NCBI RefSeq assembly: GCF_002813375.1
Contig: NZ_PHUJ01000003.1
Span: 2,852,001 to 2,916,000, forward strand
Origin: Pseudonocardia alni
GTDB taxonomy: Bacteria > Actinomycetota > Actinomycetes > Mycobacteriales > Pseudonocardiaceae
DNA: 64,000 nt
Direction of reading: 5' to 3'
The translations under genes and the position numbers were made by a program. Shown piece by piece: positions 10,224-20,758 of the stretch (within the stretch, counting starts at the first letter, position 1; every line of letters begins with the position of its first letter). Below the pieces are notes generated by a model that did no database searches, had not been told where the DNA came from, and saw nothing but the letters and a program-made list of their open reading frames with translations.

Positions 10224-10826
10224 GTGGTCGCCGGCCTGTTGCTCGCGGGCGGCGCCGGGCGCCGCATGGGCACCCCGAAGGCGCTGGTCCGACTGCACGG
10301 TGAGCCGCTCGCGGTGCGGGCGGTGAAGGCGCTGCAGGCGGGTGGGTGCGGCCCGGTCACCGTCGTGCTCGGCGCCCGCGCCGACGACGTCACCGACGTG
10401 CTGCGCGGCGCCGGCCTCGGCACCGACGGCAGTGACGTCGGTGTCGTGGTCGCCGAGGACTGGGACGAGGGCATGGGCGCGTCGCTGCGGCGCGGGCTCG
10501 GGTCGCTGACCCACCTGCCCGGCACCGGTGCGGCGCTGGTGCACCTGGTCGACCTGCCGGGCATCGGGCCGGAGGCGATCCGCCGGGTCGTCGACGGCGC
10601 CGGGCCGTCGTCGCTGCGGCGCGCCGCGTTCGACGGCGTCCCCGGGCATCCGGTCCTGCTCGGCCGGGACCACTGGTCCGGGGTCGTCGCGCTGTCCTCC
10701 GGGGACTCCGGCGCCCGTGACTACCTGGCGGGCCGCTCCGACGTGGAGCTGGTCGAGTGCGGCGACGTCGCCGTCCCGGACGACGTCGACACCCCCGGGC
10801 AGCTGCGCCGCCTCGCCGGTACCTGA
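10224..10826 (+). CDS. MobA/MocA-like nucleotidyltransferase
   Basis: A 200-aa cytoplasmic NTP transferase of the GT-A fold that probably attaches GMP or CMP to molybdopterin. The N-terminal signature LLLAGGAGRRMGTPKALVR contains the nucleotide-binding GxGxRMGxPK pattern. A HLVDLPG segment near residue 107 carries the metal-binding Asp, and PGHPVLLGRDHW near residue 145 is typical of MocA-like enzymes. The GTG start is two bases after the stop of the 60-aa gene, with no clear ribosome binding site, so translational coupling is likely. Neighbouring moa genes support a molybdenum-cofactor role; a 'nicotine blue oxidoreductase' annotation, often given to this family, would be a family-name artefact. 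Confidence 0.8.
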   Translation: MVAGLLLAGGAGRRMGTPKALVRLHGEPLAVRAVKALQAGGCGPVTVVLGARADDVTDVLRGAGLGTDGSDVGVVVAEDWDEGMGASLRRGLGSLTHLPGTGAALVHLVDLPGIGPEAIRRVVDGAGPSSLRRAAFDGVPGHPVLLGRDHWSGVVALSSGDSGARDYLAGRSDVELVECGDVAVPDDVDTPGQLRRLAGT

Positions 10827-10853
10827 ACCACCGCACCGACCCCGACACACGTG

Positions 10854-10884
10854 CGCCCCGGTCCCTCACGGAGGGACCGGGGCG
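10854..10884. terminator. Bidirectional hairpin terminator
   Basis: A perfect 14-bp stem (CGCCCCGGTCCCTC and its complement) with a 3-base loop, between the convergent nucleotidyltransferase and rpf genes. Confidence 0.8.
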
Positions 10885-10898
10885 TCGTCGTGCCGGGA

Positions 10899-11504
10899 TC
10901 AGGTGTTGATGACCTGGCCGGGGGTGATCAGGTGCCCGGCGCCGAGGCCCGGGTTCTTGGACAGCAGGTCCTTCCAGTTCGCGATACCGTGCGTGGCCGC
11001 GATCTGTCCCAGCGTGTCACCGGACTTCACCGTGTAGGTGCCGCCGGACGACGCCGCGGGGGCGCTGGCCTTCACACGCTCCGGGGCCCGGGTGCCGGAG
11101 TCGGTCTCCAGGGTCCGCGGCGTGGCGGACCCGGACGCGCCGGTCTTGGACGAGCACGACGGCCAGGCGTTCCAGCCCTGGGCGGCCAGGACCTTCTCGG
11201 CGACGGCGATCTGCTGGGCCCGGGTGGCCTGGTGCGCCGACGTGGCGTACTCGCCGCCGCCATAGGCCTTCCAGGTGCTCGGGCTGAACTGCAGGCCGCC
11301 GTAGTAGCCGTTGCCGGTGTTCGCGGCCCAGTTCCCGGTGCTCTCGCAGTGCGCGAGCGAGTCCCAGGTGGAGTCGGTCGCGGCGTTCGCGGTGCCCACG
11401 ACGGCCAGCATCGGGGCGCCGAGGACAGCACCCGCGACGGCGGTCCGGGCGATCGTGCGGCCGGCGGTGCTCGGTTTACGGTGTTTCCCACGGTAACGAG
11501 GCAT
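10899..11504 (-). CDS. rpf: Resuscitation-promoting factor (Rpf) with LysM domain, copy 1
   Basis: A secreted 201-aa muralytic enzyme. Rpf proteins cleave peptidoglycan with a lysozyme/lytic-transglycosylase fold and promote growth of dormant cells. A signal peptide ends at about ANA-A (residue 41). The Rpf domain follows (WDSLAHCESTGNW, with the catalytic Glu in CES, then [17 protein letters not shown]). A linker leads to a C-terminal LysM ([18 protein letters not shown]). GGGAGA precedes the ATG at 11504. The gene has a long upstream region with a Crp-like site. A second copy lies on the other side of the moa operon at 13552-14118. Confidence 0.93.
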   Translation of the reverse strand: MPRYRGKHRKPSTAGRTIARTAVAGAVLGAPMLAVVGTANAATDSTWDSLAHCESTGNWAANTGNGYYGGLQFSPSTWKAYGGGEYATSAHQATRAQQIAVAEKVLAAQGWNAWPSCSSKTGASGSATPRTLETDSGTRAPERVKASAPAASSGGTYTVKSGDTLGQIAATHGIANWKDLLSKNPGLGAGHLITPGQVINT

Positions 11505-11815
11505 GGCAGGTCTCCCGCGTGACGCGACCCGAACCGCACCCGGGGAGTGGGTGCCCGTTCCGGCGGCCGGGGGAGCGGCCACCGATCCGTCTGACGATCG
11601 GCCCTGTCCCACACCGATACCTCGGGGGCCGGTGGACCGCCGGACAGGGAGCGTTGCGGCACCGGAGCCCGGCCGCATGGGGGAGTCGGCCGAGCCGGGA
11701 CCGAAGGTAGGTCACGTCAGGACGACGCGAAAGTCGACGGCGACACGGCGTGGCGTCGGACGTACCGGACACATGATGTTCGGGCCTTGCGTTTGCCCAG
11801 GTGACGAGCCCCGAT

Positions 11816-11836
11816 CACGAACGGGAAACGTTCGTG
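11816..11836. promoter_or_regulatory. Perfect inverted repeat, candidate operator for rpf copy 1 or moaC
   Basis: CACGAACG-GGAAA-CGTTCGTG: two exact 8-base arms with a 5-base spacer in the rpf/moaC intergenic region, 26 bases from the Crp-like site. The regulator is unknown. Confidence 0.5.
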
Positions 11837-11861
11837 CAAACAGTACGATCGGTTCCGCAAA

Positions 11862-11877
11862 CGTGATACAGATCACA
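11862..11877. promoter_or_regulatory. Crp-like binding site upstream of rpf copy 1
   Basis: CGTGA-TACAGA-TCACA matches the Crp consensus TGTGA-N6-TCACA at 9 of 10 positions. It lies about 360 bases upstream of the rpf start and about 90 bases upstream of moaC. Crp control of rpfA is known in mycobacteria and Streptomyces, so rpf is the more likely target. Confidence 0.55.
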
Positions 11878-11947
11878 GCGGCTGGGCCATCCGGGGGCCC
11901 CGGCCCGTGCACACGGAGTGGCGGGGGCCGCCCTACCGGCGCCCCCG

Positions 11948-11953
11948 TACTGT
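11948..11953 (+). promoter_or_regulatory. Predicted -10 box of a leaderless moaC promoter
   Basis: TACTGT fits the actinobacterial TANNNT -10 pattern and sits 7 bases before the GTG start at 11961, the spacing expected when transcription begins at the start codon. No -35 was assigned. Confidence 0.45.
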
Positions 11954-11960
11954 CGGGGTC

Positions 11961-12470
11961 GTGACCACCGAGCACAACCGGCCCGGCCCCGCGCTCAGCC
12001 ACGTCGACGACGCCGGGGCGGCCCGGATGGTCGACGTCTCCGACAAGCCGCCCGGCCGCCGCGCCGCCGTCGCGACCGGGACCGTGCACACCACGGCCGA
12101 GGTCGTGCACCTGCTGGAGACCGACGGCCTCCCCAAGGGCGACGCGCTCGCCACCGCCCGCATCGCCGGGATCATGGGCGCCAAGCGCACCCCGGACCTC
12201 GTCCCGCTCTGCCACCCGATCGCGATCAGCGGGGTGACGCTGGACCTGACCCCGGCCACCGACGGCGACGCCGGCCGGGTCGCCATCCGCGCCGAGGTCC
12301 GCACCACCGACCGCACCGGGGTGGAGATGGAGGCGCTGACCGCGGTCGCCGTCGCCGGGCTCACCCTGCACGACATGATCAAGGCCGTGGACCCGGCCGC
12401 AGTGCTCGACGCCGTGCGCGTCGAGCGCAAGGAGGGCGGCAAGACCGGGCTGTGGGAGCGCGGGGCATGA
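11961..12470 (+). CDS. moaC: Cyclic pyranopterin monophosphate synthase MoaC
   Basis: With MoaA, MoaC converts GTP to cyclic pyranopterin monophosphate, the first pathway intermediate of molybdenum cofactor. The 169-aa product shows the family blocks LSHVDDAGAARMVDVSDKP, KGDALATARIAGIMGAK, LCHPIAISGV and MEALTAVAVAGLTLHDM with the catalytic KAVD just after, and ends in KEGGKTG. The GTG start at 11961 fits a leaderless promoter. The gene overlaps mog by four bases (ATGA) in a tight moaC-mog-moaE operon. No moaA or moaD is present in the window. Confidence 0.95.
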   Translation: MTTEHNRPGPALSHVDDAGAARMVDVSDKPPGRRAAVATGTVHTTAEVVHLLETDGLPKGDALATARIAGIMGAKRTPDLVPLCHPIAISGVTLDLTPATDGDAGRVAIRAEVRTTDRTGVEMEALTAVAVAGLTLHDMIKAVDPAAVLDAVRVERKEGGKTGLWERGA

Positions 12471-12949
12471 CCGCCGCGCGCACCGCCCGGGTCGTCACCG
12501 CGTCCAACCGGGCCGCGGCGGGCGTCTACACCGACCGCGGCGGGCCGCCGATCGTCGCCTGGCTGCGCGAGCGCGGCTACGACACCCCGGACCCGGTCGT
12601 CGTGCCGGACGGCGAGCCGGTCGGGCAGGCGCTGCGGACGGCCGTCGCCGACGGGGTCGCGGTCGTCGTCACCACCGGGGGCACCGGCATCTCCCCCACC
12701 GACGCCACCCCCGAGGTCACCCGGGCCGTGCTCGACCACGAGATCCCGGGCCTGGCGGACGCGATCCGCCGCGCCGGGGAGGAGAAAGTGCCCACCGCAG
12801 TGCTCTCCCGCGGCCTGGCCGGGGTCGCGGGCCGCACCCTGATCGTCAACCTGCCCGGCTCCCCGGGCGGGGTGAAGGACGGCCTCGGCGTGCTCGCCGG
12901 GGTCCTCGACCACGCGGTCGACCAGCTGCACGGAGGAGACCACCGATGA
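12467..12949 (+). CDS. mog: Molybdopterin adenylyltransferase (Mog/MoaB family)
   Basis: A 160-aa enzyme that adenylylates molybdopterin before molybdate insertion. The MPT-binding motifs VVTTGGTGISPTDATPEV and LPGSPGGVKDGL are present. It overlaps moaC upstream (ATGA) and moaE downstream (ATGA), so the three subunits are co-translated. Family members are called Mog or MoaB; the sequence alone does not separate them here. Confidence 0.92.
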   Translation: MTAARTARVVTASNRAAAGVYTDRGGPPIVAWLRERGYDTPDPVVVPDGEPVGQALRTAVADGVAVVVTTGGTGISPTDATPEVTRAVLDHEIPGLADAIRRAGEEKVPTAVLSRGLAGVAGRTLIVNLPGSPGGVKDGLGVLAGVLDHAVDQLHGGDHR

Positions 12950-13395
12950 CCGATCCCGCGACCACGCGGACCGCGACGGTCCTGCGTGCGGCCGTCGGCG
13001 AGGAGCCGCTCGACGTCGACGAGCACGCCCGCCTGGTCGAGCACGCCGCGGCCGGCGCGGTCGTCACCTTCGCCGGCGTCGTGCGCGACCACGACGACGG
13101 GAAGTCGGTGCACGGGCTGGAGTACAGCGCGCACCCGACGGCCGCCCGGATCGTCACCGAGGTCGCCGAGCAGGTGGCCGCACGCTCCCCCGGCGTCCGG
13201 GCGCTCGCGGTCAGCCACCGGGTCGGCCCGCTCGACATCGGCGAGGTGGCCCTCGCCTGCGCCGTCGCCGCCGAGCACCGCCGTGAGGCGTTCACCGCCT
13301 GCGCCGAGCTCGTCGACGAGGTGAAGCGGCTGCTGCCGGTCTGGAAGCACCAGCGGTTCGCCGACGGCTCCGACGAGTGGGTCAACTCGACCTGA
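12946..13395 (+). CDS. moaE: Molybdopterin synthase catalytic subunit MoaE
   Basis: The large subunit of molybdopterin synthase, which with thiocarboxylated MoaD adds the dithiolene sulfurs to cyclic pyranopterin monophosphate. The 149-aa product has the MoaE motifs TFAGVVRDHDDGKSVHGLEY, SHRVGPLDIGE and VKRLLPVWKHQ with the conserved lysines. It is the last gene of the operon and is followed by a strong terminator. MoaD must be supplied from elsewhere. Confidence 0.95.
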   Translation: MTDPATTRTATVLRAAVGEEPLDVDEHARLVEHAAAGAVVTFAGVVRDHDDGKSVHGLEYSAHPTAARIVTEVAEQVAARSPGVRALAVSHRVGPLDIGEVALACAVAAEHRREAFTACAELVDEVKRLLPVWKHQRFADGSDEWVNST

Positions 13396-13424
13396 GCCCG
13401 GCCGCGCACCCCCGGAACGACGGA

Positions 13425-13470
13425 ACGGCCCGGGTCCGCCTCCCCGCGAGGGGAGGCGGACCCGGGCCGT
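13425..13470. terminator. Bidirectional hairpin terminator after moaE
   Basis: A perfect 21-bp stem (13425-13445 and 13450-13470) closed by a GCGA tetraloop of the GNRA class, between convergent moaE and rpf copy 2. It is the longest uninterrupted hairpin noted in the window. Confidence 0.85.
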
Positions 13471-13551
13471 CGTCCGCCGGGGCGGGTGCTGGGGACACCG
13501 CGCACCCCGTGCCGTCCGTCCCGGATGGCGGTCCGGGGACGGTCGGCGGGA

Positions 13552-14660
<1,109 letters not shown>

Positions 14661-15554
14661 GTGAACGAACCTGCACCCGGCCCCGGGAGCCCGGCCGAGC
14701 TCGCCGACGCGCTGCGCGCGACCGGCTACCTCGCCGACGACGGTCTCGCGACGGCGGCCTTCCTCGCCCTGCGCATGAACCGTCCGCTCTTCTGCGAGGG
14801 CGAGCCGGGGACCGGCAAGACCGCGCTGGCCCAGGCACTGGCCGCCACGCTGGACGCACCGCTCATCCGCCTGCAGTGTCACGACGGAATCGACGCCGGT
14901 CAGGCCCTGTACGACTGGGACTTCCCCCGCCAGCTGCTGCACCTGCGCACCCTGGAGGCCGCGAGCGGGCGCGACGGGTTCGATCCGGACACCGTCGAGG
15001 CCGGCCTCTACGACGAGCGCTTCCTGCTGTCCCGCCCGATCCTGCAGGCGCTGCGCACCAGCCCGTCGGTGCTGCTCATCGACGAGATCGACCGCGCCGA
15101 CGACGAGTTCGAGGCCTTCCTGCTGGAGGTCCTCACCGAGCACGCGGTGACCATCCCCGAGCTCGGGGAGGTGCGCGCCACGACGCCGCCGGTCGTCGTC
15201 CTCACCTCGAACCGGACGCGCGAGGTGCACGACGCGCTCAAGCGGCGCTGCCTCTATCTCTGGCTGGAGCACCCGAACATCGAGCGCGAGATCGAGATCC
15301 TGCACAGCAGGCTGCCCGAGGTGCCCGAGCGCCTCGCCGCGTCGGTCGCGCGGGCCGTGCAGAAGCTGCGCCACGCCGACCTGATCAAGCCGCCGGGTGT
15401 CGCGGAGACCCTGGACTGGGCCCGGGCGTTGCAGCTGATCGGTGCCCGGCACCTGGATCCGGAGTCGGCGGCGCGCACCCTCGGCGCCGTCCTCAAGTAC
15501 CGGGAGGACGCCGACCGGGTCCACAAGCAGCTCGACACCCTGCTGGCGTCCTGA
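14661..15554 (+). CDS. MoxR-family AAA ATPase, CoxD-like
   Basis: A 297-aa AAA+ ATPase with Walker A GEPGTGKT (about residues 48-55), Walker B LLIDEIDRAD and sensor 1 VVLTSNRTRE. MoxR-type ATPases act with VWA proteins as chaperones for metallo-enzyme assembly. In the CoxD subgroup the target is the Mo-Cu CO dehydrogenase or a related xanthine-dehydrogenase-family enzyme. Ten bases separate it from the VWA gene, and an XdhC/CoxI gene overlaps the latter, giving the CoxD-CoxE-CoxI-like order. No molybdoenzyme structural gene is adjacent. Confidence 0.85.
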   Translation: MNEPAPGPGSPAELADALRATGYLADDGLATAAFLALRMNRPLFCEGEPGTGKTALAQALAATLDAPLIRLQCHDGIDAGQALYDWDFPRQLLHLRTLEAASGRDGFDPDTVEAGLYDERFLLSRPILQALRTSPSVLLIDEIDRADDEFEAFLLEVLTEHAVTIPELGEVRATTPPVVVLTSNRTREVHDALKRRCLYLWLEHPNIEREIEILHSRLPEVPERLAASVARAVQKLRHADLIKPPGVAETLDWARALQLIGARHLDPESAARTLGAVLKYREDADRVHKQLDTLLAS

Positions 15555-15564
15555 CCCGGCCGCG

Positions 15565-16729
15565 ATGACCGTCCCCCCGAGCCCGTCCCCGGCGGCCCCG
15601 CCACGGCCGCCCGCGGCGGAGCCCACCGGCACCACCGACGAGCTGTTGACCGGATTCGTCGGGTTCACCGAGGTCCTGCGCGCGGCGGGGGTCCCGGTCA
15701 CCCAGGACCGGGTGACCGCCTACCTGCAGGCGCTCGACACCCTGGAGGTCACCGACCGGGACCAGGCGTACTGGGCCGGCCGGCTGACGCTGTGCGCCGA
15801 CCCCGACGACATCGTCCGGTACGACCTGGCGTTCCCGTCCTGGTTCGAGCCGACCAGCAACCGCCCGTCGAGCAACCGCGACGACCGCCCGCCCGCACCG
15901 CCGAAGCTGGCCGCGCTGCTGCCCGGCAGCGAGGGCGGGGAGGACGACTCCGACGGCCCGCAGATCAAGGCCGCCGCGACCGGCGCGGAGATCCTGCGCA
16001 ACCGCGACCTCGGGGAGCTCTCCCCCGCCGAGCGCGAGCACCTGCGCCGGCTGATGACCCTGCTGAAGCCGGAGCCGCCGACCCGGGCGTCGCGGCGCCG
16101 CAGGCGCAACCGGCACGGTGAGGCCGACCCGCAGCGCACGTTGCGCGCGGCGCTGCGCAACCAGGGCGAGATCTTCCGGCTGGCCCGGCGCGACACCTCG
16201 CGCCGGCCGCGCAAGGTCGTGCTGCTGATCGACGTCTCGGGGTCGATGGAGCCCTACGCGGACGCGCTGATGCGCTTCGCCCACGTCGTCGTCCGTCGCT
16301 CGCCGCGCTCGGTCGAGGCGTTCACCCTGGGTACCCGGCTCACCCGCATCACCCGTGAGCTGCGGCTGCGCGACCCCGAGCACGCGCTGCGCGCCGCGGG
16401 CAAGGCCATCCCGGACTGGTCGGGCGGCACCCGGCTGGGCGAGGTGCTGCAGGCCTTCGTCGACCGCTGGGGACGCCGCGGTGCGGCCCGGCGGGCGGTC
16501 GTGGTCGTCTTCTCCGACGGCTGGGAGCGCGGCGGCACCGAGCTGCTCGGCACCCAGGCCGAGCAGCTGTCCCGGCTGGCCCACCGGCTGATCTGGGTCA
16601 ACCCGCACGCGGGCAAGGACGGCTACGCCCCGGTCCAGGGGGGAATAGTCGCGGCCCTTCCGCACTTGGACGACCTGCTGGCCGGGCACAGCCTGGACAC
16701 GCTGGAGAAACTGCTCGAGGTGGTGCGCA

Positions 16730-16737
<8 letters not shown>
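15565..16737 (+). CDS. VWA-domain protein, CoxE-like
   Basis: A 390-aa VWA-containing protein, the expected partner of the MoxR ATPase just upstream. The VWA domain starts at KVVLLIDVSGSMEPY with an intact MIDAS DxSxS motif and continues through TLGTRLTRITREL to VVVVFSDGWERGG. The N-terminal 120 residues form the CoxE-specific helical part, and a basic stretch (ASRRRRRNRHG) precedes the VWA fold. The ATG at 15565 gives a 10-base gap to the preceding gene. The stop lies inside the start region of the XdhC gene (8-base overlap). Confidence 0.85.
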
Positions 16738-17845
<1,108 letters not shown>

Positions 17846-17934
17846 CCTCCTCCGCTTTCGGCCAGGCCGGAGCCGGTCGACGCCCCGGCTCCGACCTGCG
17901 GATCGGCGCGCCGTCCGCCGATCGAGGGGGTCGC

Positions 17935-17957
17935 GGGACAGGGTGTCCCTGTACCGT
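17935..17957 (+). promoter_or_regulatory. Promoter and candidate operator of the iron-type alcohol dehydrogenase
   Basis: TACCGT at 17952-17957 fits a TANNNT -10 box. Immediately upstream lie two overlapping perfect inverted repeats, GGGACA-GGG-TGTCCC (17935-17949) and ACAGGG-TGT-CCCTGT (17938-17952), in the -35/spacer zone. That is a likely site for the regulator encoded two genes downstream. The leader would be about 73 bases. Confidence 0.5.
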
Positions 17958-18036
17958 GGGCCACACGCTCGTGACAGATCCGCTCGCCGTCGGCGAGTGG
18001 TGAGTCGACAACGCGCAGCAGCAGGAGGAGGGCAAC

Positions 18037-19353
18037 GTGGTCCTCACCGGTTCCGCCGGTTCCGTCGCCCCTGACCACGGGCCGCGCGGGACCGTGCGAC
18101 GGGAGACCGTTCTCGTCCTCGACGGGGAGACCGGCACGTCCGGCACCGACGAGGGCTACACCGTCCGCGCGGCGCACCGCCCGCGGGAGCGGCCGCGGCT
18201 GTCCAAGTTCCACGCCCCGGAGATCGTCTTCGGGCCGGACTCGCTGCCGGAGACCGCGCACGCCGCACTACGGCTCGGTGCGCGCCGGCCGTTCGTCGTC
18301 ACCGACCCGGGGGTGACCGAGGCCGGGTGGCCCGCCGAACTCCTGCGCCACCTGCGCGCCGCGGGCCTGCGCCCGCAGCTGTGGAACGAGATCACCCCGA
18401 ATCCGAAGGACCACGAGATCCAGGGCGGGTTCGAGCGCTACGAGAGCTCCGGCTGCGACGTGGTGATCGGCGTCGGCGGCGGCTCGGTGATCGACGCCGC
18501 GAAGGGCGTCGCCCTGCTCGCGGCCAACGGCGGCACGATCCTCGACTACGAGGGCATCGACCGCATCGCCAACCCGATCCCGCCGCTGGTGATGGTGCCG
18601 TCGACCTCGGGCACCGGCGCCGACGTCTCCCAGTTCTGCATCATCACCGACACGGCTCGCCTGACCAAGATCACCATCATGGGCCGGGCCCTGGTCCCGG
18701 ACGTCTCGGTGATCGACCCGCGGCTGCTCGTCACCATGCCGGACTGGCTCAACGCCGCGACCGGCCTGGACGCGCTCACCCACGGCATCGAGGCGTTCGT
18801 GTCGCTGGCCCACGGCCCGCTGACCGACACCCACGCGCTGCACGCGGTCGCGCTCGTCCACGCCAACCTGCCGACCACGATGATCCGCCGCCACGACGAC
18901 GGCCCCCGCACCGCGATGGCGCAGGCCGCGCTCGAGGCGGGCCTGGCGTTCACGAACGCGATCCTCGGCGCCACCCACGCCATGAGCCACCAGGTCGGCG
19001 GCATGCTCGATCTGCCGCACGGCCTGATCAACGGGGTGCTGCTGCCACACGTGATCCGGTTCAACGGTTCGGCCTCCGACGCCGACGCGGCGCGCTTCGT
19101 CCCGATCGCCCAGGCCATGGGGCTGCCCGCCCGGCCGGGGATGCCCGGCGACGAGGCCGTGGACATGGTCGCGACCGAGGTCCGCAAGCTGGCCGACGAG
19201 GTCGGCGTCCCGACCGGGCTCGCCGCGATCGGGGTGCGCGAGGCCGACGTCCCGCGGCTGTCCCGGCTCACCCTCGGCGACGCCTGCCTGACCACCAACC
19301 CGCGCACGGCGAGCGTGGAGCAGATCGAGAACCTGTTCCGGGAAGCGCTGTGA
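18037..19353 (+). CDS. Iron-type (group III) alcohol dehydrogenase
   Basis: An NAD(P)-dependent or NDMA-dependent alcohol dehydrogenase of the iron-containing family; methanol, ethanol or 1,3-propanediol are possible substrates. The 438-aa product has an N-terminal extension of about 55 residues beyond the usual 380-390-aa family length. Then follow the nucleotide-binding VIGVGGGSVIDAAKG, the substrate loop VPSTSGTGADVSQF, and metal ligands in GLDALTHGIEAF and THAMSHQVGGMLDLPHG. The GTG start is fixed by AGGAGGAGGG a few bases upstream. It is followed by a dedicated histidine kinase and response regulator. This resembles the mno/MnoSR arrangement for alcohol use in Mycobacterium smegmatis as I recall it; the substrate is not determined by sequence. 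Confidence 0.85.
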   Translation: MVLTGSAGSVAPDHGPRGTVRRETVLVLDGETGTSGTDEGYTVRAAHRPRERPRLSKFHAPEIVFGPDSLPETAHAALRLGARRPFVVTDPGVTEAGWPAELLRHLRAAGLRPQLWNEITPNPKDHEIQGGFERYESSGCDVVIGVGGGSVIDAAKGVALLAANGGTILDYEGIDRIANPIPPLVMVPSTSGTGADVSQFCIITDTARLTKITIMGRALVPDVSVIDPRLLVTMPDWLNAATGLDALTHGIEAFVSLAHGPLTDTHALHAVALVHANLPTTMIRRHDDGPRTAMAQAALEAGLAFTNAILGATHAMSHQVGGMLDLPHGLINGVLLPHVIRFNGSASDADAARFVPIAQAMGLPARPGMPGDEAVDMVATEVRKLADEVGVPTGLAAIGVREADVPRLSRLTLGDACLTTNPRTASVEQIENLFREAL

Positions 19354-19375
19354 CGCCCGCACGGAGGCCCCCGCG

Positions 19376-20758
19376 GTGACCGCCGCCGCCCGCTTCCCGC
19401 GCCGCCGCACACCCGCACCGCCCTCGTCGCCGGCCGCCGGGGGCCGGGCCCGCCCCGATCTCGACCAGCTCACCGGCCTGCGGACGGGCAAGCCGTCGTT
19501 CTACCCGGAGTACCGTGAGGGGGCCGAGCGGCTGCGCCGGGTCATCCTCGCGCTGGACCGGATCTCGGCCGCGCTGGTCCGCACGATGGAGGGTTCCGAG
19601 GCGCTGGTCCGCGCGGTCGCCGACGCGGCCGCCGACCACCTGTCGGCGGACTGGGTGGTGCTCGGGCTCGTCGACGGCGAGCTGCCCGACGCCGCGCCGC
19701 GGCACATCGTTCTCGGGCCGGACGGGGTCGAGTGGGCCGACCTGGGGTCGGTGCCCGAGCGCGTGCGCCGGCACGTGGAGCGGCTGCACGCCGGTGACGG
19801 CCATCATCACCACCACGAGGACGACCCGCGTCCCCGGCACCTGCACGTCCCGATCCGGCTCGACGGACGCACCGTCGGCGGGTTCGTCGCGTGGACGCCG
19901 CCGGAACGGCACATCGACGACACCGACCACTCGGTGCTGCGCATCCTGGCCGGTCAGACGGCGTCGGCATTGCAGAACTGCGCGCTGCTGGAGCGGGCCG
20001 AGCGGCTGCACGCGCGCACCGCGGCCCAGGCCGAGGACCTGCGCGTCCGCAACGACGAGCTGATGCTCACCCAGCAGGCTCTCGGAGCGGCCCGCCAGCG
20101 GGAGGTCCTCGACAACGAGCGGCACCGCATCGCCCGCGAGCTGCACGACAGCGTCACCCAGTACGCCCTGTCGGCCGGGATGCACATCGAGCTGTGCCGG
20201 TCGGAGATCACCGAGCCGGTCCTGCTCCAGCACCTCGACACGGCCAAGGACCTGACCCGGCGCGCCGTCGAGCAGCTGCGGTCGGCGATCTACGCGCTCA
20301 ACGACGACGACCACGCCGACAAGGACCTGCCCTCGATGCTGCGGCAGCTGTCCACCGTGCACATGCCCGACGAGCTGCGGGTCGAGGTGACGATCGGCGG
20401 GGCCCCGGTGCCGCTGCCGCACGAGCACGAGCAGTCGCTGTTCCGGATCGCCGGCGAGGCGTTGTTCAACACGGCGATGCACGCGTCGGCCTCGCGGGCG
20501 GTGGTGCGACTGGCCTACGCCGACGGCCGCGTCCGCCTGTCGATCTCCGACGACGGCGGCGCCTCCCCCGAGCAGATCCGCCGCACGCTGCGTGCGGCGT
20601 CGGTCCGCGGCCCCTCCGGGGAGCACCGCGGCCTCGTGAACATGGACGCCCGCGCCCGCGAGATGAGCGGGACCCTGCGGTTCCGCCGCTCGCGGATCGG
20701 TGGGCTGCAGGTGCAGGTGGACGTCCCGATCGGGACGCCGGGGAAGGAGCTCGGATGA
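19376..20758 (+). CDS. GAF-domain sensor histidine kinase of the NarX/HisKA_3 class
   Basis: A 460-aa cytoplasmic sensor kinase without TM helices. It has a GAF domain (about 65-200), a coiled linker, a HisKA_3 dimerisation domain with the phospho-accepting His257 in RIARELHDSVTQ, and an HATPase domain (EALFNTAMHAS; ISDDGG; GLVNMDARAREM). Five consecutive histidines (143-147) followed by acidic residues sit in the GAF domain, an unusual potential metal-binding loop. The GTG is preceded by GGAGG, 22 bases after the dehydrogenase. It overlaps its response regulator by ATGA. It presumably senses the alcohol, its aldehyde or redox state and controls the upstream operon. Confidence 0.87.
   Translation: MTAAARFPRRRTPAPPSSPAAGGRARPDLDQLTGLRTGKPSFYPEYREGAERLRRVILALDRISAALVRTMEGSEALVRAVADAAADHLSADWVVLGLVDGELPDAAPRHIVLGPDGVEWADLGSVPERVRRHVERLHAGDGHHHHHEDDPRPRHLHVPIRLDGRTVGGFVAWTPPERHIDDTDHSVLRILAGQTASALQNCALLERAERLHARTAAQAEDLRVRNDELMLTQQALGAARQREVLDNERHRIARELHDSVTQYALSAGMHIELCRSEITEPVLLQHLDTAKDLTRRAVEQLRSAIYALNDDDHADKDLPSMLRQLSTVHMPDELRVEVTIGGAPVPLPHEHEQSLFRIAGEALFNTAMHASASRAVVRLAYADGRVRLSISDDGGASPEQIRRTLRAASVRGPSGEHRGLVNMDARAREMSGTLRFRRSRIGGLQVQVDVPIGTPGKELG

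Larger units (their letters stand above)
11505..11960. other. Long divergent regulatory region between rpf copy 1 and moaC
   Basis: A 456-base stretch with no convincing gene. It holds a Crp-like palindrome (11862-11877), a second perfect inverted repeat (11816-11836) and a leaderless-type -10 box for moaC (11948-11953). The rpf side leaves more than 300 bases of potential leader. I compared this leader by eye with the c-di-AMP (ydaO) riboswitch known upstream of some actinobacterial rpf genes and did not find its conserved blocks. Confidence 0.6.

Noticed and set aside
11505..11815. Possible c-di-AMP (ydaO) riboswitch in the rpf copy 1 leader
   Set aside because: Some actinobacterial rpf leaders carry one, but the conserved blocks could not be found by eye here; only a weak likeness near the 3' end was seen. 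A covariance-model search would decide.
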